DNA of 51,937 bases from Mnemiopsis leidyi (taxonomy: Eukaryota > Ctenophora > Tentaculata > Lobata > Bolinopsidae): contig JH154442.1 of the NCBI GenBank assembly GCA_000226015.1, positions 6,982 through 58,918 of the forward strand, written 5' to 3'. The position numbers and the translations under genes were made by a program. Below, piece by piece: positions 11,211 to 21,290 of this stretch. The notes under the pieces are model-generated. The model had not been told where the DNA came from and ran no database searches. It was given only the letters and a program-made list of their open reading frames with translations. How positions within the stretch are numbered: the stretch's first letter is position 1; each line of letters opens with the position of its first letter.

Positions 11211-14200
11211 TCAATCGGATCTTATGGCGGATTTATTGACAAAGTTGGAATGTGCGAATGAGGGCTTCATTTCTGCTGTGGCTGAGTAGGAGGAGAAAAA
11301 ATCTGCTGCAAACTCAATCACGTCACTTGGCTTCCTCATCAACAGGAACTGAGGATCAATGAATGTAAAATTATCTGATGATTAATTATATTCATTAACT
11401 GACATCAAATCCAAATGATAACAATGATGTAAGAAGTGGCAACAGACTAAAAATTGTATCAATGGCTTGTTTACAAGCTTCATTGTTAACAAGCTTTACT
11501 GTTTACAAACTTCATATCTCTCTTTTCAAAAACACAGTAAATACCAAGTTCAGAAAATCTAAATTAAGCTCTATGAGGACAATAATCGGAATGATGAAAA
11601 ACTAGGGAATTGAGCCAAAAACACCATGTAAGCCTAACCTGTAAGAAGTCCCCCAGTATAGCTTTAAGTTCGGGATGTCTCTTCATGTAGTTTACATGGT
11701 CTTCTTGGAGTTCTTCTTTCCTGTCCAGGAACTGAGAGAGCATCTCAATGTCGTCCTCCCAGTGGAGCACTCCTTTACCGAAATCGGGAAACACCCAGTC
11801 TGCATCTGATACGGGGAGAGTGACAGTTGCAGGTGATTTTTACTCGGCTTCGTAAGACGTAAGGAAATGATTAAATCTAAATAGAAACTACAGAGGGGTT
11901 CAATTGAAAGATGTACAAATTGAAATATGTTACAGAGAAGATGTTTTTTAAAACAATGGTTAGGTAAAAACTGCATAGACGTTCAACTGATAAATAATAG
12001 TACATCTAATGTGATTACCATCGTCTTTGATGAAGTTTTCAGGAATGTTTTTAATCTTCATGTAAACCGGTGATCCGACTTGGGCGCGGGTATACATGTG
12101 GCTGAAAGTGAAATACTTACAGTTGTTGTTTATCTCTATATGCAGGAAACCTAAATTGGGAACTGAGGTACGCTGAAACTGGGAAAAACCGATGCCGAGA
12201 AACACACGGCCTCTTTACTCAACGATCTTCAAATTGCAAACCAATATCACTCAATCACTGCACTAGAAATGCACTCTAATGATATGTTGAGACTATTTGA
12301 TGGTAAACTTAAACTCAAAGTAAACACATAATGATATGCACGTCCAAGTTTGAGGTTGTTAAGATTTAAAGAGAGGAGATCACGATCGTGCGAGCTAACG
12401 TAACTTGATGAAGTGCCGGACCTGTGGTCAGCAACTACTACAATAACGCTTCGTAGACTTGTTAAAGATCTTCAAATTGAAGGAGCACGTGACACAGGTC
12501 TAAAAATATTACACCGAGGTTGGTGTGTGAATTGACTGGCTGTTTTCGGACCGCTTTGATCGAGAGTTGTGGTTCGTGTCGTTATTTTCCAGGCTACGAG
12601 ACAAATACAAGGGTGATATATGAATGTCTTGTCATAATCGTCTTAATGATAGACAATTGATGGAAATTGATTGATATTCGTATTTAAATAAACCTCTCCA
12701 CATACCCGTCAGAGAGGAAGTAGATTTTCCATGTGGTGGGCTGCTCGTCTTGGCCGTTATCAACACAGCGCTCGATTCCAATAGTCTCTAGGGTAACGTT
12801 CTGTATCGAGACTGTGTTCGACTCGATCGGGGACTGACAATGAATTGAGTTAGAAAATCAACATCTCCAATTTAACTTTTCTGTAGGCTTTATGGCACAA
12901 GTTTGAGTTTTTACACTAACGTTTTTTTATCTCCCGTTGAAAACTTTAGTCGTTAAACTAACAGTAAGCGTGGCATTATCTTCTATTATCTATATTCTAT
13001 CATCTATCTTCTACTATCTCTGATTTGTTTCTTAAAAAGATGTTGCAATAGGTAATACCTAATACCTTTATGAAAACTAGATGATGCAATCCACTAATTT
13101 TCATTATACTCATTTGTCAATCTCTGTTAAATAAGTCGAATCACCGTCGCTTGCACCACTTAAAAACGCAATAGTAAGTACTCCTCAAAAACTCGACTGA
13201 AACACAAGTTTATTGCTTAATCTTCAGAGAACATGCCCTAGTGTTGTGTTAAATGTAGTCCCTACACATCCCCCTCAAGACGGAGCAGAAACGGTTGGTG
13301 ATTGGTGAACAAGAGCGGAAGTATTGTTGGAAGAGCCCGTGAACAAGACCGACGGAACGGATGAAATTGCACCAAACTTAAAGTTAAACAATAGGTGACG
13401 ATAGCTCCAATTAACTAACAAGTCCTACTAGCATTTCTGAATTCTGGTACTATCTGTTTACCGTCGATGTTTTTCGTTTAAGCACATAGCTCTTTTATTG
13501 CACCTTGTTATACGTCGTTCAACTTAAACTGAGTTTGATAATATAACTTATACCTTATTTAAAGCTAATCGACTTAATTGATGTGCTACTTTTGTTAAGA
13601 CATTAACAAACGCGGAGTTATTAAATTTAAGGAGTGGTTAATCTGCAATAGGAGCAATATTTTATAACTTCTATAAGGTAAAAACTGTTATTATATACAT
13701 TGAATTATTTAAGAGTTGCAACTCACATATGTAACTGAAGTAAGAGTGTTCTCTGTAGAGAATACTTTAAAACTCATCCTACTGTGAACTCCGAATACAA
13801 TACTCAGGCGCTGTAAAACTAGATTTGCTCCTGAAATAGAATTACTTAGTCTTAATACAATACTCGGACATTGCAAAACTAAAATTGCTCCTAATATAGT
13901 ATTACACTTATTACCAAGTATTACACTTTTTACTGAGTATAACTAAGGGTAAATTCTAAATACTTGTAGAATCAAGGAACAATTTTCAACACCCGAAATA
14001 ACGTACCCTCTGAAATGAACCTGCTCATTTCGTCGTTAGTGAAATCCTCGGTAGTGACAGTTTCACTTCCACCCTCAGTTTTAGTGAGAACTAGCTGATA
14101 TCCCTCCTCCGTCTGAGTCAACACTGATCTTTTAGTTAGAGGATTTCCCGGGATCTGAGAGGGTGGCGAGTTAGTGTTGTTTGTGTTGGATGATTTCCCG

Positions 14201-17200
14201 GGATTTGAGGGGTGGTGAAGTTAGTGTTGTTTGTGTTGGAAGATTTCTGGGGGGGGGCGAATTTAGTGTGAAGTTTGTGTTGTTTGTGTTGGGAGATCTT
14301 TGGACTTGAAGAGTGGACAATGTGTTGTTTGTTTAACTTTAAATGGCTAGATATTTTGTACTGGTTATTAAGATTAAGATTTTGCAATTATGCACTTGCT
14401 TGGGCATTCTTGACGCACTTCATTTAAACAAGTTTTTTAAGTCCTTTTGCTAACTTTGTTCACAGTTCACCTAACTTATATGAAGCGATGCGTACATCTT
14501 TTCCATAATTAAAGGTAGTTTATGTACCACTGTAACTGGTTTAGATAACTTTGATACTTCCTTGACTCTGTCATAGTAGCAGAAGTCAGAACGATCAATA
14601 CCTACGAATTCTGGAGTAGACTAAGTTTCCATTAAGTTGATCTTAACAAAGTCTGCTCGAGTTTCTTATTTGAATATATAGGCGTCTGTAGCGGATTAGA
14701 TAAAGTCTAGATAAAAGTCAGACTCATTGAAAACAGGATGAGCATCGCTAGAGTGTGACGACTTTTGTTGGTAGTGTGGAGTGTATAGTGTGTAGTGTGT
14801 AGTGTGTAGTGTATAGTGTGTAGTGTGTAGTGTGTATAGTGTGTAGTGTGTAGTGTGTAGTGTGTAGTGTGTAGTGTGTAGTGTATAGTGTGGAGTGTAT
14901 AGTGTGTAGTGTGTAGTGTGTAGTGTGTAGTGTGTAGTGTGTAGTGTGTAGTGTGTAGTGTGTAGTGTGTAGTGTGTATTGTGTAGTGTGTAGTGTGTAG
15001 TGTGTAGTGTGTAGTGTGTAGTGTGTAGTGTATAGTGTTGTGTAGTGTGTAGTGTGTAGTGTGTAGTGTGTAGTGTGTAGTGTGTAGTTTGCAGTGTGTG
15101 GTGTATAGTGAGTGCATGTGTCTTTTGATGCCACGTTGTATCAGGGCATTTGATGCTGAGTAATAAAATAACATTATTTAATATAAGGATAAATATATTA
15201 GTCTCGGTCAACCTCTATAAAACTATTAAATCCAGTAAATGTAAAGTCCTTCATTTGAGCAAACCTCCCTAATCTCAGCATTGCATGAGTTAGGTAATTG
15301 TGATCTGTTGACTGTGACTCTGTGAAAGGTATGGTAGAGTTGTGTGTTGGGGCGTGTCAGGAATAAACTTCCCGACGGTCATGCATCAAGGACAGAGCAA
15401 TAAGAATAAGAATGCAGAACAATATGCCTACTGTAACTGCCAGACAGCCAGCGCTACTTTACTTGATCTGGCACGTGCATCCTTGGTAACTTCAAACTCG
15501 TGCTACAATCTAACAAATCGGCTAACGTCTGATTATATCAGACTAGTAGGTCACTGTTTTAGTGTTTTGTAACAAGTCGCAACCGTACTTTTATTTCTAT
15601 TAATTTTGGACGGTTTTACTGGTAAACATTTTAGCCCGTAAAAGTATGGTTTATATTTCATATTTTCGGATTTTCAGGAAGGCAGTGAGTTTGAGCAAGA
15701 TATTTTTTGCGACACAGTGTTTTGATGCCTTTTGAAACATTTTTGAGGAAAACGTTTGTGTCTCCGTCAATGATTGTCGCGACGAACTGTTTTTGTGAGA
15801 AGCCCTTTGATCTTATAATCAGACAAAACTGATGGCTGGTAATTAAACGGTTTTACGCGTAATGCAAGAGAAATTGGCGGTTAATGAAGATATTTACACA
15901 GTACACTCTCCATTTGTCTGATGCTCTACTGACACATGCAGCGTTATTGATAGCAGATTACAGCTGATTATACTTATTTCTGATCTATTTTGTGACTCTA
16001 TGAAACATGCAGCATTATTATGCAATTGCTCATATTATACTTTTTGAGGTTAAAATTGTTTTCCAACAAACGTATTTCGTATTTTTGTTTTCGACGATTG
16101 CTGTAGACAGACATGATTTATTTGGTTAACTCCAGTTGGTAGAGCTGAGAGTGGTTGCAGTTTAGAAGTTTGAGTTAGTCAGTGACTGCTGCCTATTCTT
16201 GAGGATTCTGACGATACTCTAGAAGATTCCGCCGATATTAGAGGATGGTTCTAGAAGGTAGTGCACCCACAATGTACAGTCTACATTTACGTAGTCTCCG
16301 ATACGCAAGTACACTGTCTAAACAAATTAGCTCTAATTAGGGCCAATCCAGTAGGCCTGCCAGGCCGGGGTATGAATTATGTCGAAGGTTATGAGAATGG
16401 TGTGGATATCAGTCGCTATTACTCTCTTTAGGTCCAGGCACCTCCCCGTTACTCCTCCCTGTGACTAAGCCAGTCTTCACTTAGTTTTTGTCGGCGATAT
16501 CTTATTTTCTATCCAATCTCTGTCTTAGACGTTAAGTTATATTTTAGGGGTAGTGAAGAGGGGTAATATACGGGGTGAGATGAAGAGACCTCGTACTAAA
16601 GACTGGGAGAAATGCAGGTGTTGAACATTAGTATGTAGACCAGGTGCGTGTTGGTCGGTAGCAGCTCCTACCCCAGCTCCTGCTTAGCGTGCTTTTGTCG
16701 TTAATTTAACTCCTCATGTTAAGTTCCGCACGTTCAACACGAATCTCCCTACACCAATACATCTCTATTTGTTGAACAGCGGCAAATTTGTAACTCAGCT
16801 CTCATGCTCTTTCACTAGCTGCTCCAAATTTAGAGCTCACAAAGGTAAACACACATAAAAACTTAGCGCCCTTTATTAGTTTACCTGCTAGTGACTCAAC
16901 TCATTACCCCACCAATCTGCTGCTTCTTATGGTAAGGGTCCTGGCTCCTAATGACCACGTCAAATCCTCTCTCTTGGGTAAGGACAAAGGCCACACTTCT
17001 TCCCTTCCCTGTTTAATAGTTCCCTGGAAGTATCTCTTTTTTCAAACTCCCACGTTTAAATGGAGCTCTGTCCTCAGTCAGAAATCTAATTTTAATGTTT
17101 CAACTTAGAAAGTTAACGTCTTTTGGAGTTATCGGAGTGCACAAAATACAAATTTTAACTCAATAACCGGATTCAGCGACCGTGCTGCGTTTCTTTCTGT

Positions 17201-18828
17201 AAGCTTCCACTTTGGCACAAACTTTGTCTTCTCTCTTTCTTCAGAGTTTCTTAAGTTTCCAATGTTTTACCGCAAGAAAACTCAAGAAGGTTCTCCACAT
17301 GCTTTGTTGGAGACTGACGTCAGAGTTACTTGATAACTAAACCGCAAGTTGGAGTTTAAACCTTACAATAATTGGTGGTTTATTTCGTCTATTATCACAC
17401 TTGTGTTTGCGGTGTTTAATTTAGCCTTGATGATTTCTACAGAATCCTTAGTTTGCCTATTGGTTTTTTAATTCTTAATTTGCAACTTTAGATTTTCTCG
17501 GTATCACCTTTATTGAACGATTCTAGAACTGATGTGCCCTAGAAACGAGTTATTTTTCAATTATCTCTCAAGACACAAGAGGTAACCGTAACACTGTAAC
17601 ATTGTAACACGACACAGATCTAGAACCTGAGTGGTGACAGTGCCGACTACTAGCTGGGTCGGGTTCTGTCCGACGACATTAACATCCACCAGGCTACTGG
17701 TGTTGTGTACTACGACAATGCAGTTCCGGGGCTCCTTCTGCTAATTAGCGCGTCACGTGACCTCCTGTACACTGCACGAACCAATTCAGTCAGTCGTCTG
17801 TCGTAAGAAGCGCACTTTGACTATCTCAATTTCAGTCAGTATCAAATATCTGTTATAGTTGCCAGTACTTGCTGAAGCTAACCGTTGGTATTTTGTCCAT
17901 GTAATCAGCCTGCTAGATGCAGTTTCTAAACAACACGCCATGAACACAGGAAATTGTCCTAGAGACACTGTCAAATGTAAATATCAGTAGCTCCACCAAT
18001 GACACGACTGTCTGGTGACTGGTATTCACGATAATCTTGTGTGTTTTGTCTGTCCTCCAGGTCCAAATTCCCAGTTCCATTTAGAATTTGGAGGCGCCTC
18101 AACCCGGCCTTGGAATGTAAACTATCTGCACCTTGCACGACACCAGGCAGTACTAATCCCGGATAATTATGGGTGTAAATTTGTAACAGACGGCCAGGTA
18201 GTTAATTCAGGTAATTTGTATAGGAGACGGGGTATATAGCTGGAAAGTAGGGTTGTCTGCACGTTTGTTTGTCGGCGTCAAGTCGGGATATCATCTGTTG
18301 TCCCGGGAAGTTGGGGACGACTTTGTGGGCCTCCTAATTTCCAGTCTAGTGAGACTGGGATCTAGTCATTTGGCAGCTGGCATGGACCGGGCATTAGTTA
18401 AGAAGTGTGTGGACTAGCTGTTCATTTCCATAATTCAATACTCAATTCTTGGTATTTGTATTCCGTCATTCCATCTTAGAAATAGAACCATCTCGAATAA
18501 TGCTTGCTTGATCGTTGTTAGTCATAGTTCAGTAGATTTACGATCAAGCTTACGCCGCAGTACATCCGTGTTACAACCTGGAATTTCATGCACCCATGTC
18601 CAAACAAGAACTTACATTTCGAGCGACAGACAAACAGACAAACAAACTTACGTTAACATATTCGTGTTGAGTGTGTTCTAAACTCTCCAACTTTGGAGTG
18701 ACGTAAGCTGTGATGTTTGTTCCAACTGGAATGGTGTCCACTATACCGTTACTGTTCGCCTGGATCAGGTAGCATTCCTTGCCACTGTACGTCGAACTGT
18801 CGATAGAGATGGACAATTCTCCTACTTC
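11211..18828 (-). CDS. CATIP: CATIP-like ciliogenesis protein, partial model
   Basis: Six exons were found: 18828-18652, 14154-14007, 12833-12706, 12101-12019, 11805-11639 and 11348-11211. All have GT-AG borders, and phases agree except between the second and third. Recognisable blocks are YSGKECYLIQANSNG, then TKTEGG...MSRFISEG, then a 'YFLSDGHM' join made across a split codon, RAQVGSPV, HWEDDIEMLSQFLDRKEEL...HPELKAILGDFLQ, and FLLMRKPSDVIEFAADFF before the stop. This matches, from memory, ciliogenesis-associated TTC17-interacting protein, which links to TTC17 and actin during cilium formation. The N-terminal exon(s) lie upstream of 18828 and were not found. A middle segment of about 35-40 aa expected between exons 2 and 3 is also missing; direct joining breaks the frame unless an internal CAG at 12814-12812 is used. 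Active gene or damaged copy remains open. Confidence 0.82.
13125..13400 (-). mobile_element. LTR retrotransposon 3'-end remnant
   Basis: On the minus strand a purine tract (TTGAGGGGGATG) is followed at 13268 by a 144-base segment beginning TGTGTAGGGAC and ending TTTAACA at 13125. It contains GCAATAAACTTG, a polyadenylation signal. A purine tract followed by TG...CA-bounded sequence with AATAAA is the usual layout of an LTR retrotransposon's polypurine tract and 3' LTR. No intact gag or pol is visible. It lies inside the intron of the CATIP-like gene where a conserved exon is expected. Confidence 0.4.
13791..13910. repeat. 60-bp imperfect tandem duplication
   Basis: Two diverged copies with a 60-base period. 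Each starts AATACAATACTC and runs through 'gcaaaacta' or 'gtaaaacta' to TTGCTCCT...ATAG.ATTAC. It sits in the same intron of the CATIP-like gene. No coding content. Confidence 0.6.
14142..14292. repeat. 50-bp minisatellite across a splice acceptor
   Basis: About three copies with a 50-base period, starting at 14142, 14192 and 14242. Each contains GATTTC[CT][CG]GGG near its start and TTAGTGTTGTTTGTGTTGG near its end, more diverged in copy 3. The first copy includes the start of a CATIP-like exon and its acceptor (minus-strand CAG at 14157-14155). In copy 2 the matching triplet is CAA, and copy 3 has lost it. Confidence 0.75.
14775..15107. repeat. Heptanucleotide satellite (GTGTAGT)n
   Basis: Roughly 47 head-to-tail copies of a 7-base unit, GTGTAGT, with occasional GTATAGT, GTGGAGT and one 2-base phase slip near 15037. 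Because 7 is not a multiple of 3, all three minus-strand frames read as open Thr/His/Tyr/Leu-rich peptides. These are artefacts of the repeat, not genes. Confidence 0.95.
17752..17761. promoter_or_regulatory. GTCACGTGAC palindromic E-box
   Basis: A perfect 10-base palindrome identical to the core of CLEAR/MITF-TFE-type bHLH-leucine-zipper sites. It lies in an intron of the CATIP-like gene. The same core recurs at 44928-44937. Binding is inferred from the motif only. Confidence 0.35.
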
Positions 18829-18977
18829 CTGAAATTCAAGTCTGTTTTAAAACACAAGGATAGGTTAACAATTCTCCTACTTCGTGAAATTCAAGTCTGT
18901 TTTAAAACACAAGGATAGGTTTACAATTCTTCTACTTCATGGAATTCAAGTCTGTTTTTAAACTCATGGATAGGTTT
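18813..18977. repeat. 55-bp minisatellite across a splice acceptor
   Basis: Three copies with a 55-base period, beginning ACAATTCT at 18813, 18868 and 18923. The first copy contains the 5' end of the CATIP-like exon 18828-18652 and its acceptor (minus-strand TTTCAG). In copy 2 the matching triplet is CAC and in copy 3 CAT, so only the copy adjoining the exon keeps a usable AG. Confidence 0.85.
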
Positions 18978-18979
18978 AA

Positions 18980-20614
18980 ACTCAGTCATTATGATTTGTA
19001 TTAACAGCAAAATGTAATTTGGTAACAAGATACGAATTTTAAGATTTCATAGAATGATCGCCTAGCACAAAATCGGATAAACGAAGCATTATATTTAAAA
19101 TGTAATACAGCCTGTACTCGGACAAAGACAAAAGCAGCCCCTAGAACGTGCTAATGACCGTGAAATGAGATGACCGTGAAATGTCGACCGTGAAATGAGA
19201 TGACGTAAAATCGTCTTTAACCCTCTGCAGATGATATCACGTTTCAGAGATGTGAGAAAAACCCGGCCTTGAAAATGATGACAACCTTACAGGTCACAGT
19301 CACACTTGTTCATTAAAAAGGACGATATCTCCAGGACCGTTAATTCATTCCCATTTAAATAACCGTTCTGTGCCTTGCCGTCTGCTTACACAACGTCGCG
19401 TGTAATATTTCGCTGATTTACTTTACATATGGTTGCACATGCTACCAGTGCGTGGTGCGTTGTATAGTCTTTTTGTTCGCATAAAAGCTAGCGCTTGCTC
19501 TTTGTTGTTATTCCTTCATTTGAACTCACACTATTGAAAACAATTTCCGATACCTCTACATTGTAACTGTTTCCGATACGAGCAGAGCGGTTCGACAAAC
19601 AACGTCTCAGTAGATTACCGTAATCACATCGAAATTGCGTGATGAACTGTTAGCAATTCGGAAGGCAGTTGAAAGTGACTTCATAGTTCGCTTAGAGACC
19701 ACGGTTGAGTGCGTGGAGGTCGTTGGTGAATTAGATCCGCTCAGTTCCCAGCTGTTGCCTACAGTTCGGAAACTCATTCCAGTTTGAGTTTCATCTTTCA
19801 ATCTTTATTTTGTTTTTTTTCGGAGGGTAATAATTCAAAGCGTGTGTAGTTTCTTTAACGAGGGATTAATTCATTTCATTATTCATAAATATTTTTTCGA
19901 TTCAATTCCAAAAAATTCCGATGGTAAATAAATTGTGATTTTTGTTGAGTCATGAATTTGAGTTAGACTTGGACTCTGTCCTCGCTCTAACTCTTAGAAA
20001 TTCGACCTCTATATTCATTATTCCACTAGTACACAAATGTTCAGGCGTTCATTCGATTATTGATCGGATGATCGACTGTTATGGAGTGCAGTACTACAAT
20101 TTTGTCTTTGTTCGATTTAGTTTCCGGTTCTGTTAAAAGTCCGTTAAGTTTTTGTTTGAGATTTTGTTGATCAACATTTCACATAAACTGTTTGAGTCTA
20201 TCAGGGCACAAAAGTTGAAACAAGTATTGGCGAAACAGCAAAATCAGTAGCGATATTCATAACTTCATTCTGCAGATTTAAAAGTACTCGGACATGGCGT
20301 CTTATATGGACAAACAATAGAACTTAAAGCAACATACAAATATCTAACCATCTTTACAAGGATAAAACAACGTTAAATATTGGCACTTTGGTTTTTTAAA
20401 ATAAGTGGCTAATATTTTTCTGATAAACCAATAGATGAGATATCGATTGATAAAATGCTATTCAATTCACTAAAACTGATAAAACTCTGCTTAAAATCAG
20501 TTTACAAACTTAAAACATGGTTGTATTTTGTAACCTAATCTCTTAAAAAGTCTCTGTGTCTCCAGCTAGACCAAGAACCTCCCCAATCTTCAGAGATAGA
20601 GCTCATTAACCTCC
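18980..20614. other. Intergenic stretch upstream of CATIP-like exons
   Basis: Should contain the missing N-terminal exon(s) of the CATIP-like gene, but I could not identify one. A plus-strand open stretch at about 19612-19787 (ending LLPTVRKLIPV) lacks an ATG and overlaps a minus-strand frame, so neither is called. Short GACCGTGAAATG repeats occur near 19155-19200. The end next to 20614 is the 3' flank of the JPT1-like gene. Confidence 0.35.
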
Positions 20615-20935
20615 TCACCCTAGAGAGATAGAAGTGGCACCTCCAGGAGGTGATGTAACCAGGATATTCCTCGTCCTCCGTTTGGGTGTCTCCGCCACCA
20701 GCTCCTCCTTCTTCACCTCCACTCTGATCTCTGTCTTCTTCACCTTCCTTGCTGGTTTCTCCACGTCTTGCCCGTATCCTCCAAACAGATCCAGACTAAC
20801 CCTGCCACCGGGAGGAGCCAGGACTCTCAGAGACTGAGCAGTGGAATCTTCCTCGCTGTTTCCACCGCCTGGGGGAGCTAGCACTTTAGTAGAGGAGACA
20901 GGAGAGTAGAATGTAGTGCGGTCCAGTTGAGACAT
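20615..20935 (-). CDS. JPT1: Jupiter/HN1 microtubule-associated homolog
   Basis: 106 aa, single exon. Three APPGG-type motifs stand out: VLAPPGGG near the N-terminus, RVLAPPGGR about 20 residues later, and a C-terminal SPPGGATSISLG. That arrangement, small size and basic, disordered middle (KVKKTEIRVEVKKEE) match the Jupiter microtubule-associated homolog family (JPT1/HN1), whose members end in a PPGGxSSLxLG-like motif. Family members are small disordered proteins linked to microtubules and GSK3-beta signalling; the function here is inferred from that. The start is the first ATG after a TATA box about 100 bases upstream. It lies tail-to-head with the GPCR gene, 355 bases away. Confidence 0.85.
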   Translation of the reverse strand: MSQLDRTTFYSPVSSTKVLAPPGGGNSEEDSTAQSLRVLAPPGGRVSLDLFGGYGQDVEKPARKVKKTEIRVEVKKEELVAETPKRRTRNILVTSPPGGATSISLG

Positions 20936-21031
20936 GTTGTAGAGGGGGGAGTTGTAGCTAAAGTTGTAGGTAAAGTTGTGTGAACTGGAGAAGTAGTTAG
21001 CAAGAACTGAGCAGGTGGTGGTTGGGTAGAT

Positions 21032-21040
21032 CTTATATAG
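21032..21040 (-). promoter_or_regulatory. TATA box of the JPT1-like gene
   Basis: CTATATAAG on the minus strand, about 100 bases before the ATG at 20935. A start site about 30 bases downstream would give a 5' UTR near 70 bases. Short AGTTGTAG-type direct repeats lie between it and the ATG. Confidence 0.6.
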
Positions 21041-21290
21041 TTAGGAGAGAGGGAGATATTATCTACTCATATAGTTAGAATGGATGGAATTACAGATAGT
21101 ATCGTGTAGTACTGATAACGTACAGCTAACCTAGCTGGAGTGTCAGGTTAAATGTCATTCTGATAGAATTCTTATCAGCTATAACATGGAGTACTGTTCC
21201 ATACCACTAGAAACATGAGAACAGACCTATTCCTCCTAGTCTATCCACCACAGTACCAGGACACATTCTTGTAAACTGATAACAATCCTA

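Larger units (their letters stand above)
14293..18651. other. Long intron of the CATIP-like gene
   Basis: About 4.4 kb of mostly unique intronic DNA. It carries the heptanucleotide satellite at 14775-15107, a GTCACGTGAC palindrome at 17752-17761, and several exon-like open stretches I cannot assign: minus strand 15224-15330, plus strand about 17650-17800 and 18062-18208. No RNA gene was recognised. Confidence 0.5.

Noticed and set aside
14696..15211. Three His/Tyr/Thr-rich minus-strand frames of 128-171 codons
   Set aside because: Translations of a heptanucleotide satellite.
15224..15330. Possible minus-strand last exon reading NYLTHAMLRLGRFAQ to a stop
   Set aside because: A fair acceptor precedes it, but it fits no neighbour's reading phase or family pattern and I recognise no homologue.
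19607..19801. Overlapping open frames on both strands
   Set aside because: Neither has a convincing start or splice context; both cannot be coding, and no family match is seen for either.
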